This document shows, piece by piece, positions 12,685 to 24,462 of a DNA stretch of 64,000 bases. Each line of letters starts with the position of its first letter. Positions within the stretch are counted from its first letter, which is position 1. The stretch is from Datisca glomerata (lineage: Eukaryota; Streptophyta; Magnoliopsida; Cucurbitales; Datiscaceae), in assembly GCA_003255025.1 (NCBI GenBank), contig QANY01013855.1, forward strand, positions 277,524 through 341,523, read 5' to 3'. The notes under the pieces were generated by a model. The model ran no database searches. It was not told where the DNA came from and saw only the letters and a program-made list of their open reading frames with translations. A program made the translations under genes and the position numbers.

Positions 12685-15600
12685 ATGGCTTCCGACAGCT
12701 TTGTACAACCAGCCATTTCACTCTTTGATGGTTACTATGATCATTGGAGCATGCTCATGGAGAACTTCTTGAGGTCCAAAGAATATTGGATAATTGTTGT
12801 TTATGGGGTAGCAGAACCAGCAGAAAGTGTTGTGCTAACGGATGCCTAGAAAACAAAGTTGGAAGGGAGAAAACTAAAAGATTTGAGGGTAAAACATTAC
12901 CTTTTTCAAGCAATTAATCATCCCATCTTGGAAACAATTCTTAGCAAAGAAACTTCCAAAGATATTTGGGATTCCACGAACAAAAAAATATAAAGGCTCT
13001 GCTAGAGTGAAGTGTGCACAGCCTCAAGCTTTGAGAAGAGATTTTGAGACATTACAAATGAATGATGGGGAATCTGTTACCAGCTACTATGCCAGGACTA
13101 TGGAGATCAACAACAAAATGTGATTTCATGGTGAGGAGATGGAAGATGTCACCATTGTGGAGAAAATATTGCGTTCCTTGACACCAACTTTTGATTATGT
13201 CGTGTGTTCGATTGAAGAATCAAAAGAAATATATGCATTCTCTCTTGACGAATTGCAAAGCTCATTGCTGGTCCATGAACAGAAGATGAACTGAAGTTCA
13301 ACTTTATAGGAACAAGCTTTGGAGGCTTCTACCTCTACTCATTTCTCAAACTCTAGAGGAATGGGTAGAGGTAGAAAAAGGGGAGCTCAGGGCAATAGAG
13401 ATGGCAGCAGGTATTTCAAAGCCAATGATGATCAATTTTCGGGCACAGGCAGATGACAAGATCAACATTTTGACAATTCAAGGTAGAATGCTTTAGATGT
13501 CATAAATTTGGTCATTATCGTTCTTAATGTTATACTAAGCTGCCTAATGACAAAGAAAGGAAGGACAATCAAATTTTACCGAAAAGAAGGAAGTAGAAAC
13601 TTTGTTGATGTACAAGCTAATCAGAAATCTGAGTCTGAAGTTTGGTATGTGGATACGGGCTGCAATAACCACAAGTGTGGAAGTAAGTCTTCTGTTTCTT
13701 ATTTAAATGAAGGCTTTTCATTCTATAGTAAGTTTTGGTGATTGTTCCACTATGAGGGTGATATTGAGATAAGAACCAAAAATGGTTTTGTAGAGATAAT
13801 TTCTAATGTTCTTTACGTTCCTGACTTGAAAACTAATTTGTTAAATGCTGGTCAATCGCAAGAAAATGGTTATGTAATCACTATTCAAAATGGTGCTTGT
13901 GAGATTTATGATACTGTTAGAGGAGCTATTATTGTTGTGCAAATGAGTTCAAACAGGTTGTTTTCATTGAAGATTGACAGTGTGCAATCTTGTTTGGTAG
14001 CTAAAGTAAAAGATCTTTCTTGGTTGTTGTATTTTCGTTATGGCCACTTAAGTTTTGGTCGATTGAAGACCCTCCAACAGAAAAATATGGTGACAGGTCT
14101 TCCTCATATTAGTATTCCTTCTCAAGTTTATGAAGAATGTATTGTTGGCAAACAACATCGTTCTCAATTTCCCCAAGGGAAGTCATGGCGAGCAAAAGGA
14201 GTTTTGGAGCTAATTCATTCTGATATTTATGGCCCGATAACACCATTTTCTAATGGAGATAAAATATACTTAATTACCTTCATTGATGATTATACTTGAA
14301 AAACTTGGGTTTATTTTTTTAAAAAAATCAGAGGTTTTTTGTGCATTTAAAAGCTTCAAGGCTCGTGTGGATAATGAAACAAGAAAGACTATTAAGACCC
14401 TTCGAGCAAATTGTGGTGGGGAATATTACTCAAATGAGTTTAAAGGTTTTTGTGACTTTCATGGCATTCGAAGAGAGCTTACAGCTTCTTATACACCACA
14501 ACAAAATGGTGTATCAGAGAGGAGAAACATAACCATCCTCAATATGGTGAGAAGCTTGTTGGCAAGAGGGATAATTCCAAAATCTTTTTGGCCCGGAGCA
14601 GTAAATTAGAGTGTTCACATCTTGAACAAAAGTCTTACATTTGCTGTTCAAAATATGACACCAGATGAGGCTAGGAGTGGAAGGAAACCAGCTGTAGATT
14701 ATTTTAAAATTTTTTGCTGCATCGCTTATGCGTATATCCCAGACGAGAAAAGGAAGAAACTTGATGATAGGGGGTGAAAATGTATTTTTCTTGGTGTTAG
14801 TGAAACATCCAAAGCGTATAAATTATTTAATACACTAACCCAGAAAATTGTGACCAGCCGAGACGTTGTCTTTGATGAGGAAAACACTTAGGATTGGAAT
14901 GGGCAGGAACCTACTCAAGTTCATTATACAATGATTCTGAAAGCGAACCAACTCTAGCAGCCTTTATGCCTGAAAATTCATCAGAATCATCTCCAACAGT
15001 TGCTGAAGTTTTGCCAATAGCAGCAGAAGCTACTGATACAGCAGCTCGATCTCTTTCTCGTATTCAAAAAAGGCCCGCATGGATGGAAGACTATGAAGTA
15101 ACTGGAATTGAAGATCCAATCACTCACTTTTCTTTATTTTTAGATTGTGATCCAACAACATGTGAAAGTGTTGTCAAAGAAGAAAAATGGAGGAAGGCGA
15201 TGGATGATGAATTTGATGCCATTGAAAGAAATGATACTTGGGAGCTGACTGATCTTCCCAAATGACACAAAACCATTGGTGTAAAGTGGGTATTCAAAAC
15301 AAAACTAAAGGAAAGTGGTGAAGTTGACAAGTATAAGGCGCGTTTGGTAGCTAAATGATATAAGCAAGAATATGGGATCGACTACATAGAAGTTTTTGCT
15401 CCTGTTGCAAGACATGATACATAAGATTGGTGATCGCATTCGCGGCACAGAACTCCTTGCCTATTTTCCAGCTAGATGTCAAATCGACATTCTTGCATGG
15501 AAACTTGGAGGAACGGGTATTTGTAGAACAACCTCTTAGTCATATTAAGTTCAGAAATAAACATAAAGTGTATAGATTAAAGAAAGCTCCTTATGGCTTA

Positions 15601-16700
15601 AAACAAGCTCCGCGAGCTTAGTATAGTCGCATTAAGGCTTATTTTTTGAAAGAAGGCTTTCACAAATGTCCATATGAGCACACATTTTTTTATTAAAATT
15701 GGAGATAATGGGAAACTGCTCATTGTTTGCTTATATGTAGACAATCTGACATTTACCGGAAATGATGATGGCATGTTTAAAGAATTTAAGAAATCCATGA
15801 TGACTGAATTTGAAATGTCTGACCTTGGTATGATGCATTACTTCATTGGCATAGAAGTAGTGTAATCAGCTAATGAGATCTTTATTTCTCAAAAGAACTA
15901 TGCGCAAGATATTTTGGACAGGTTTCAAATGACGGATTGCAATCCTGGAAGCACTCCAACTGAGTTTGGCTTGAAGGTAAAAAAGATCATGAAGGGAAGA
16001 AGGTGGACATCACACTTTACAAGCAAATTGTTGGCAGTTTGATGTATTTAACTACAATAAGACAAGACATAATGTATTTTGTGAGCTTAATAAGTAGGTA
16101 TATGGGGAATCCAACAGAAATGCATCTGTTAGCTGCCAAGAGAATCCTTCGTTACTTGCAAGGAATTATAGATTTTGGGTTGTTCTATAAGAAGAGTGTA
16201 AAGTTAGAACTTTTCAGGTTTATTGACAGTGATTACGCAGGAGATCAAGATGATAGAAAGAGCACTTCACGCTATGTTTTTATGTTGGGCACATGGGCTA
16301 TTTCGTGGTCTTCTAAGAAGCAACAAATTGTCACCTTATCAACTACAGAAGCTGAATTTATTGCTGCAATAGCTTGTGCTTGTCAAGCTATCTGGTTGAG
16401 AAGAATTCTTAAAGAGCTCCAGTTCAAGCAAGTGGAAGCTACTACAGTTTTTTGTGATAACAGCTTAGCAATCATATCTCTCCAAGAATCTTGTGCTACA
16501 CGAAAGAACCAAGCATGTTGATGTGAAATATTATTTTTAAGAGATCTCAGCAATGATGGAACAATAAAATTGGTTTATTGTTGAAGTGAAGACCAAGTTG
16601 CAGGTATACAGACCAAGCCTCTCAAGTTGGCTACATTTGTGAAGTTGTGTGGTCTACTTGAAGTTTGTTCACGTGCTGCTCTAAAGGAGGACTTTGTAGA
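12685..16700 (+). pseudogene. Copia-2 gag-pol, disrupted
   Basis: Gag starts at ATG 12685 (MASDSFVQPAISLFDGYYDH) and meets an in-frame TAG at 12847 after 54 codons. The zinc knuckle near 13490-13540 reads CFRCHKFGHYRS, stop, C, so the stop falls inside the knuckle. Protease is WYVDTGCNNH (about 13645). The GAG-pre-integrase and integrase follow, with HSDIYGP, TFIDDYT and PQQNGVSERRN (14210-14530). The RT centre is CLYVDNLTFTGND (15740), so the second catalytic Asp of YVDD is Asn. RNase H contains DSDYAGDQDDRKSTSRY and SWSSKKQQIVTLSTTEAEF (16220-16360). Multiple additional stops are present, consistent with old age. Confidence 0.93.
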
Positions 16701-16744
16701 GGGTTAATTCTTTCTTTTAAACAGATATTCGCATATTCGAAGGG

Positions 16745-17038
16745 TGTTAATATTTAAGTGTTTTATTTCATACTTATTAATATTCATTGAAAGTTCTAGT
16801 CGTTGGTCAGTTAGACCGAGTCTTTAGGAATTTGTTATTTGATTTGCTGTTGAGAAAGTGTCTTAGTGGTGATGCTATTTTACAGGAGTCGTGGTTAGTG
16901 TATTCTGATATAAAACCTATTTATAGGCCATTCTTTTTTTATCAAAAGTTAAAAAAAACTTTCCCTTTCAACACATCTCTATTGTTTTTTTCTTCACTTT
17001 GTACAAGTGCTTTTTTTGTTTTTCTCTACTCTGTATCA
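16745..17038 (+). repeat. 3' LTR of Copia-2
   Basis: TGTTAATATTTAAG to CTGTATCA, 294 bp, followed directly by the AAGGT duplication. The purine-rich stretch CGAAGGG just before it is a weak polypurine tract. Confidence 0.93.
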
Positions 17039-17384
17039 AAGGTAACACATCAATGGAGTATACGTTAAGGCTTTAAGCTATAAGCTAAAGTTGGATAAAA
17101 CATGGATAGGCAATGCGGAAGAAATAAAATCTTCATAATACTTCATGGATATCTCCATTAAACGTCAATGAGAATAATCGTTCTACTAACACAATGCACG
17201 AAAGTCAACCTCGTGGTTCAATAATTCACATTTCATTTTCCCTTCACCATCTTAGACTTTCATCATTTCTCTACAAGCAAACACAGAAAATGCCCATGGA
17301 AATAATACTCATACAGAAATACAAGTACCTTTCCGCCCAAAGAGATCGCTTCCATGTTAACTGAAACTGAATCACTTGAGTCAC

Positions 17385-17388
<4 letters not shown>

Positions 17389-17422
<34 letters not shown>
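17389..17422. repeat. (CT)n microsatellite just upstream of NDL exon 1
   Basis: About 16 CT units; on the NDL strand this is a GA repeat ending directly at the ATG. Such GA tracts are common in plant 5' UTRs. Confidence 0.95.
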
Positions 17423-17424
<2 letters not shown>

Positions 17425-17779
17425 ATTCCCAGCATCCATTAATTTTATACAAACTAAACTATGTCTCTATCTGAATAATATGACTCTATTTTCAAATTTA
17501 CTTCTTCTGAAAAGATTTAACTCGTGATTTCAATAGCACGAGTCAAACAGAGTCACCAACGCAGAATCGAGAATCTCAGCCCTTGAGATCCTATATGAAG
17601 ACAGAGAGAGAGAGAGAGACCTCACGAGCGGCCCACATGAACAACAATTTCAAACCTGAACCTCTGGTTAATTTAACCAGAGTCAGGAGACCGACCATTT
17701 TCCCTCAAATGACTAAATCACCCTTGATTCTTGGACAAAGACGTGTTTGTTTTAAGAGTGAACAAAAAAGTACCAAATT
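17423..17779. other. Former NDL upstream region
   Basis: Contains GAGAGAGAGAGA at about 17605-17618. No gene is seen. It presumably includes the old 5' UTR/promoter of the NDL relic. Confidence 0.4.
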
Positions 17780-18883
17780 GACGTAACCGAACCAAAAATA
17801 GTCGGTTCGGTCGGTTAATTAAGTTCATTAGGTGCGATTCGGTTTGACATTTCTGTCAAACTGAAGTTTCAGTTCGGTTATAAATTTTTTAATTTTTGAA
17901 CCGAACTGAAACATGCATATTAAAATGACGTACTTTTAGGCACCTTTACAATATCTCATCTAACATACACAATACACTGTCGTTTTGCATCTACCCTTAG
18001 TATATAAGCTGAAATAGGCTTAGGGTTCTCCATTCTTCTTCGTCAGCCCAAGCTTCTCCCCCTTTTCTCCTTCAATCGAACCCTACTTCCCCCCGTTTCT
18101 CCTTAATTGAACCATACTTCTCCCCTTTTCTCCTTCAATCGAACTCTGCTTCTCCTCCTTCCTTATTTCACTTATCTTGTTTATGAAATCTCATCGATTC
18201 TGCTTCTCCTTTCTCCTCTCTCCTTTTTCTCGTCCTTTCATCATCGCGTCTCATGATTCTGGGTGGTCCGAGAAGTAAAAAAGCTTCGTCATCGCGTCTG
18301 TTCCCCTCTACGTTACTTCTCATTAAGCCAATCGCGTCTGTGATAGTCTCGAAGGTAATCTATGTTTCTTTGTTTTCTTTAGTTAATTTATGTTTCTTGG
18401 TGATTTTCTATTTAAATTAGGGTTTTCTGAGATGTTGTTTTGGTGATTTTCAAAATATGAGATAGTCTCGAAGGGTTTTCTGAGATATTATCTCTGTTTA
18501 GGTTTTCTTTCTGAGCTTTAGTTCGTCTTGGATTCTGATATGAAGTTGTAATTCATTTGAGATTTGGTGATTTTGAGCTGTAATTCGTTTAAGATTTGGT
18601 GATTTTGAGTTGTAATTTGTTTAGTATTTTTCTGAGATATTTGTTTAAGATCATGTTATTTAAGCTGTGAGTGAGATATTTGTTTAGTACTTTCTGGAGA
18701 AAGCTTTGATTCTCTTCTATCGTTCAGTAGCTTTAAAACTGTGAAAGAGGTGTTGTAGAATAGTAGAACCAAACCAAACTGTAACTCACCATTCGGTTCG
18801 GTCAGAATACAGTCAAATCGTAAGTTTCGATTCGGTTCAGTTTTAGGCCAAAAACCGACCGAACGGAACCGCGAACACCCCTA
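17780..18883. repeat. Unclassified repeat-like segment with GGTTCGGT-rich ends
   Basis: Both ends are built from GGTTCGGT/AACCGAAC-type words: 17785-17910 at the left, 18775-18870 at the right, with the right end finishing CGAACACCCCTAG. Such ends are typical of decayed non-autonomous DNA transposons of the hAT kind, but a matching left terminus starting CTAGGGGTG is not visible and I see no target duplication. The interior has a plausible promoter (GTATATAAGC near 18000) followed by a CT-rich leader with repeats of TTCTCC...TCAATCGAAC and a GT-rich intron-like stretch, yet no long reading frame. It could equally be a retroposed 5' gene fragment. Confidence 0.4.
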
Positions 18884-21185
18884 GTTAATTTGTTCGATAT
18901 TAAAGAAGTTTCGGGGTTTTGAGACAAAAAGTAGAAATGTTAATAAATAGTCAACTTCTAAAAAATCATCAAAGATGGACGCAAGTAAAAAAAACAGCCT
19001 CATGCATGATTTTCGAAAACAATAGAATTTCACACGAAGGAAAAGTTCGCGCACAGGCACCTTACTGCACCAATTTTAATAGTTTACATAATATGTACCT
19101 TGTAATTTTTACAGTATATATTACACAGTTTTGTGGATGAAAATTTAAACTTCACTGGTGCGCGTGGGTGATGGTTTTTTTATGCGAAATTTTGATTTTT
19201 TTTTTTAAATTTAGGTGGCTATTTTTTTATCTTAGGTTATTTTTTATTCTTTTTTTAAAAATTGTCTATTCTTGATGTTGCTCCAAAAAAAATTGGGTTT
19301 GAAATTTAAAAATTGACTCACAAGCCAACCTTTGACCATGTAGAGTCCAAGATTAGATATTTTTAGGCGGGGGCCTTAAGTTATGTTAACCAATCAATTT
19401 GCTATCTCTGGCGTACATTGGATAAAGAATGTCGGATCATTCGTATGAATAAGACTAAGAGGTCATTTGGCTCACGTAATTTAGAATGATCATCGTAGTT
19501 TAATTGTTAATAATTCAATCGTATGCCATTCATTTATTTGTAAAATATGATTGTCATGTTTAGTTATGGATGATAATTTATGATGTGATGAGTGATAATT
19601 AATACTTGATATGTTTGGTATATGTTAGCTTTTATTGTAAGTTTATGTAAATAATAAGAAGTTACTTAAATGCTCTTTTAGTTATATATTATCTAAAAAA
19701 TATTTTGAAGTGCAATTTTAACATTAATTTAAATTGATATTTAAATATATTAATAATGCTAGATTAAATTTATAAAATATTTTTAATCAAATTAATTAAA
19801 TAAGAGATGTAAAAAAATAATTTCACCTAAAATTTTAACATTACTTTTAATTATTTTTATTAATTTAAATAAAATAATATAGCGAGACTAAACTTTAATC
19901 AATTTAATTTTAATTAAATTAATAACATGATTTTTATTAATATTTTAATTAAAAATAAAAAAAATTATTTATTTATTTAATTTTAATTCATATTTAAATA
20001 ATTTAATTATGTTAGACCAAATTTAAAAATATAATTGTAATTAAATTAATAAAATAAGAGATATAATAAAAATATTTTCACGCAAAAATTTAACATTAAT
20101 TTTAATTATTTTTTTTATAAATATTTAAATAAATTAATAATACCAAACTAAATATTAATAAAATTAATTTTAATTAAATTAATAAAATGAGAGAGTGTGA
20201 GAAATAATATTTCAATGAGGGAAAGAAAGCAATTTTGTTCAATATTAGAATTGCAATGACATTATAAATTATGATTGTTTTTATTTTATTCTACAAGATA
20301 ATTGTCTTAAAGTATTGCATGTAAATTAGGATTATAGTCTTTTGTAAGGACTACTCCAATCAAATATGGTAATTCAATTACAAAAAAAATTATAATAGGA
20401 TGACAAATGAGGATAACGTGAAACAAAGAAACACCAGAATTGATACCTCTGGTATCCATATAGTTATTGATACTATTGACATTACTTTTGAATTTATTAC
20501 CAAACCGCATACTAGGGAAGTAGATATCATCAGACATGATTGATAATAAGATGAATCAGTTAAATCTGTAACAAAAAGAAATACACTTTTTGACAATTGA
20601 CCAACTTTCAGATTCATATGTTCGTTCAAATATGATTGTTATATTTGTTAATTTATATGTATGTTATAATATGACGCAGGAGTAAAAAAAATGTTAATAT
20701 GTGTTTGTAACTTTTCAAATAATACTTAGATTTACAGTGTAATAATTCGAGAATAAAGACATTGATAAGATTCGTGGAATATAAAAACATACAATTTTCG
20801 AGAATCTCACTTACCTTTCAAAATAAAGTAAATTGAGATGTCAAGTAGTATTTCTGGTCTTCTAATTGTTCAATAAAACATGACCATTTGATTGCCTAAA
20901 GAAACATGGCTATTTGGGAAGAATAATTCTAGGGTGACGGTAAATGATCAAATTTTAAGTAAGTACGTAATGTGATAATTATTTATAAATTACTATTTTA
21001 GAATGATTTGATAAATTAACTTATAAATGATTATCACATCACTTGATTACTTAAAATTTAATCAATTACTTGGTAGATTTAAAATTACTGAACCGCTCGA
21101 TGTATTCTAAGGTCTTCCTGTTTTGTAGAATAAGAGGTGATTCTAATCCATCTATTCGATTGCATGTGCAATACTCCTACATACA
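18884..21185. other. AT-rich intergenic DNA
   Basis: Strongly AT-rich, with runs of TTAATTAAAT and TTTAAATAAATTAA-like words in 19700-20200 that look like decayed low-complexity or MITE-rich sequence. No gene or clear element end could be supported. The region 20937-21080 repeats the theme AAATTTTAAGTAAGT...ATTACTT in inverted orientation, also found near 1050-1170. Confidence 0.5.
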
Positions 21186-21362
21186 GCCATACCAAACACC
21201 CCAAAAAAACAATAATAGATCATGGTAATATCACAATGTTGATATCTCAATAATTTGTCAGTAAAATCATAGTAGCCATACCAAACACCCCAAAAAACAA
21301 TAATAGATCATGGTAATATCACAATGTTGATATCTCAATAATTTGCCAGTAAAATCATAGTA
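21186..21362. repeat. Tandem duplication of an 88-89 bp unit
   Basis: GCCATACCAAACACCCC begins at 21186 and again at 21275. The two copies differ by one A in a homopolymer and one T/C, so the duplication is recent. It lies just downstream of the FLIP-like gene. Confidence 0.92.
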
Positions 21363-21470
21363 GTAATTCAATTATGATGTTTTGTTACTATTACAGTACT
21401 AGATATTGTTCCTAACAGAAAATGTATTAATTATTTTACACTGTTTCATTCCTAAGAATGAAGTAGTCTT

Positions 21471-24022
21471 TCAATGAAGTAGTCTTTCAGAAAATGGATG
21501 ATCTATAACATAATGGCTTCCTAGAGGCAATAATTTTTCTCGTGCTGATCTTTCGTGAAGCTGATGCTTGAGAAACTTGACCTTTACATCCTTTATATCA
21601 TTTCCCCCTTCTTTGCGTTTTCTTCTGCCGTTAGTTGTAGTTATGTACAAAGAGTAATCAATCATCTCTAAGTCATGATCAAATATATCTTCCTTCTTCA
21701 CATTGTTACCTGAATCGAAGAGATCTCCTTCCATTTTCTCGCTATTGGGTGTAATTGGTGGGAGAAAATACTCGAGTTTTGACTCACAAATTATCTCCTT
21801 CGCTCTGACCTTTGTTATGAAATAATCAAATACTTTCATCCCTTGATCTTCAACAACTAGGAGCCATTCTGCAATAAGATCATTTCATCATTAGTCATTC
21901 AGAAAGGAAACATCAAATATCGTTTTGGCCATGCTCTCCCATGTTATCTAGCAATTACAACGTACTGACAGTACAAACAGAGATCATAATTTACCCATTA
22001 TATAACCGCCCTTTAGTGTTGCACCAAGATCACCTTCATGCTAAACTTCTCCAATAAGAGAAGTTCATAAGAGTCACGACCAAATTATCATAATATATGA
22101 GCTCCATTGAACAAGTTTATTTACACAGATGAGGAACTCACTGATAAGGGATATGGGGGTCGATTTGTTTGGTTTACTAGTCTTTTCGTTAAAGCCAGGC
22201 TGATTCATGACCCATTTGATCAATTGAGCAGGTAAGCAAGACTTAGAGAAGGCATTGACATAAGAAATGGCTTTTGTCAAGTCACCATTTGTCCTGCATT
22301 TATTAAAATAAGATGCTTGAAAAAATTTCTCCATAGTAGCTGTATTACTTCTCATAAAAATCCTTATTTTCCTATACCTAACGGATCGTATCCCATTGTC
22401 AGCAACAATCAGCCAAGTTAAAGCAAGATTTTTCAATTTGATGGCAGGGAGTTGAATCCCCCGTTTGATGTCTGAAGCATGGATACTCTGTTTCTATAAT
22501 AGCATCATATAATACTTCTCGTAAAAGAAGTTGATTTACAGAACCCTGCAAGAAAACACTATTTTTTCGATCAGTGGCATGTTTCATGTTAAGGTGTTTG
22601 CAATGGACTTCCCATATGTACAATCCACAAGCAATAACCATTGTAAAGAATAACGGGGGATAATAATTATATACTGACCAATAAGGAGGTGACGGGAAAA
22701 GCTGGTCCCAACAGCATGTTGAGGAAAGTATCTAATAAACACCGAAGAGAACAATCATCAGGATTGTTAAAAAAACTGGATAAATTTTAACTAACTAGAG
22801 GCTAGCTAACTAGCTAAAATGAGCTTTATTTTCCAAACATGTGGAATATAATGATTCCAAAGAAGCCGTGTGTAGCAGAAATGAAGAAACTCCATATGGA
22901 GTGAATATTCACTCACAAGAAACCCCTAGGTTGAATGAATGACTAAAGAAAAAGTCTGTACTAATCCTCTAGTCTTTTTCTTCATGGTTGTTTAGCTTTA
23001 GCATATGCGTAAGGGTACGGGTATCTGATAAGCAAATAACAGTGAGATGGAGGCTATGAGTAAAATTTTGTGTAGGAGTGAGACTAGTTTCTGCTTTGAC
23101 CTCCGAGTATATAATGTGTTAATCACTAAAAATTACTCCCAAAAAGATAACTATATAAGAACGACAATACTAGGTATAGTTAAGAGACGAGGCGATCCAT
23201 TGATCACAAGATACAATTAGACTGATAAAAAAATCACAAGATACAATTAGGATATTTTAGACACGGTAAATAATAATTAAATAAATAAAAGCAAAGTAAT
23301 TCTCACCAAAAAAGTAATAGCTCCGAAAACCAGATATTAGGAATATCTTTCTGCAATTGCATTCTTGACATCCCATACTCAAATTTCAAGCACAACATCA
23401 ACAAGATGGTCTCGGTCATAACAATGCCAGCCAAGTTGCCAACCTCACGATTAGCCCCAATTCTTTTATAAATTTCACCACTAACAAGAGGAAAAAACGC
23501 CCTCAAATCTTCCCCAAACTTATCTAACATCCACACTCTTGCCGAATCCATAAAACAGGAACCCATCCCTATAAACCGATTGTCTTCGTCGGACTCTGAA
23601 CCACAACAGAGGCTAATATAACTACCAATTCCGTCTATCAAATTCTCAACCACCTTCTTCATCATTTTCATCTCAGTAACTAAATTAAGTAGCACGTAAA
23701 CAACGGGTGCAAGTGCTGCGATTCTTTTCAGAGCACAGCATGATGCCGTACATGAAACGATCATATGGAACAGATCTTTAGTTACTAACAATGCTTCGGA
23801 GGGCTCTTGGGCTGCGAACTTAGCAGTGTGGAATGACAAAGCCGAGTAAAACCATGCAATTTCAAGTGGTGGATCGTGGACATTCTGTAGTAACCGAGAG
23901 AAAATGAAAGTGAAGCTTGAGAAATCAGTCACACCTTTTCTGTATTCGGCGAAATATCGGTCAATGGACTCTCTGAGCATTGGTCCATAAAAGTCATCTG
24001 AGTTTGAGGATTCTTGGTTCAT
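21471..24022 (-). CDS. Five-exon gene, tentatively FLIP/FIRRM-like (DUF4487 family)
   Basis: Exons on the minus strand: 24022-23307, 22731-22679, 22545-22378, 22293-22142 and 21868-21471, with donors GTGAGA, GTCAGT, GTATAG, GTGAGT and AG acceptors. The predicted protein of about 500 residues is helical and leucine-rich. It starts MNQESSNSDDFYGPM, contains NMLLGPAFPVTSLL, LLLREVLYDAII, AISYVNAFSKS and LIKWLLVVEDQGMKVFD, and ends in a charged tail with GRRKRKEG. I recall this pattern from the plant protein At1g04650 (FLIP, partner of FIGL1 in limiting meiotic crossovers; human FIRRM), but cannot check it. Two joins fail by one base: six T at 23313-23308 at the end of exon 1, and five G at 22462-22458 in exon 3. 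Both are homopolymers, so assembly error is as likely as gene decay. The existence of the gene is well supported; the name is not. Confidence 0.6.
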
Positions 24023-24462
24023 TTTGAGTGATTAGAGTAGAGATGCTATAGGGAGAGAGAAGTGCGCCACTGAGTAGAGAGTATCAGCGGGTGTAAGCAG
24101 AAGGAAGTAGAATTTGAGCTTGAAAATGGGAGTGAAACCCTAGCTTTGCGGGTTGTACCGGAAATCGAAGATAAAAGGGAGGGAAGCTTGGGGTATAACG
24201 GTCAATCTACGAACTTTTGAATTCATGAACAAAAAATTAAATGATTGTTATTAATTAAACGACTAATAAGAATAATAACCAACTTTGTGATTAATAAGAA
24301 TAATAAGCAATGTCATGAATTCAATCTATATATCTTTTTTTAAATTATATGTGGTTCTTCACTAGCTCATTTGCATGTAGCCTTAATCTTTTACCAAAAT
24401 TCTCGAACATTAAATATATAATTGTATAGATGCAAGGGTGTCGCGCGGGTGAGATACAGGAG
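24023..24462. other. Upstream region of the FLIP-like gene
   Basis: Presumed promoter and 5' UTR of the minus-strand gene for the first ~150 bases, then AT-rich DNA up to the LTR element. No other feature is seen. Confidence 0.5.

Larger units (their letters stand above)
12344..17038 (+). mobile_element. Copia-2: complete-length Ty1/copia element with perfect 5-bp TSD
   Basis: 4695-bp element inserted into the NDL relic. The 5' LTR is 12344-12641, the primer binding site is 12643-12654 and the 3' LTR is 16745-17038. The flanking pentamer AAGGT is present at 12339-12343 and again at 17039-17043, an exact target-site duplication that fixes both ends. The gag-pol between the LTRs is in copia order but full of stops. 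Length and structure are typical of plant copia elements, and it needs help in trans to move. Confidence 0.96.
4485..17388 (-). pseudogene. NDL: NDL (N-MYC downregulated-like) pseudogene split by two copia insertions
   Basis: Relic of a plant NDL gene. Intact NDL proteins are alpha/beta-hydrolase-fold proteins that interact with G-protein beta/gamma and affect auxin transport. Recognisable exons on the minus strand are as follows. Exon 1 at 17388-17329 encodes MGDSSDSVSVNMEAISLGGK and ends in donor GTACTT. 11927-11872 encodes SLDKRQSTNGWRFLETING. 11556-11422 encodes [16 protein letters not shown], then IFVGDSSPF and [11 protein letters not shown]. The last exon starts at 10935 (VQACGSM.TEEQPH), is cut at 10815 by Copia-1, and resumes at 4586-4485 (PESM.LKLKPIKTR, stop at 4487-4485). 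The 11872/11556 splice phase still closes. Damage: the central exons encoding most of the hydrolase fold are missing; one base is lost near 11430 (GCCTAGTTGAG), giving a stop; a frameshift lies near 10890; TAA sits in the final LLSPES motif; and there are two retrotransposon insertions. The assignment rests on several co-linear matches to the family as I know it. Confidence 0.88.

Noticed and set aside
17780..18883. Firm call of a hAT transposon
   Set aside because: The right end CGAACACCCCTAG fits, but no matching left terminus and no 8-bp duplication could be found.
19700..20200. Possible matrix-attachment region or origin in extreme AT-rich DNA
   Set aside because: Composition alone is not evidence; no specific motif pattern was found.
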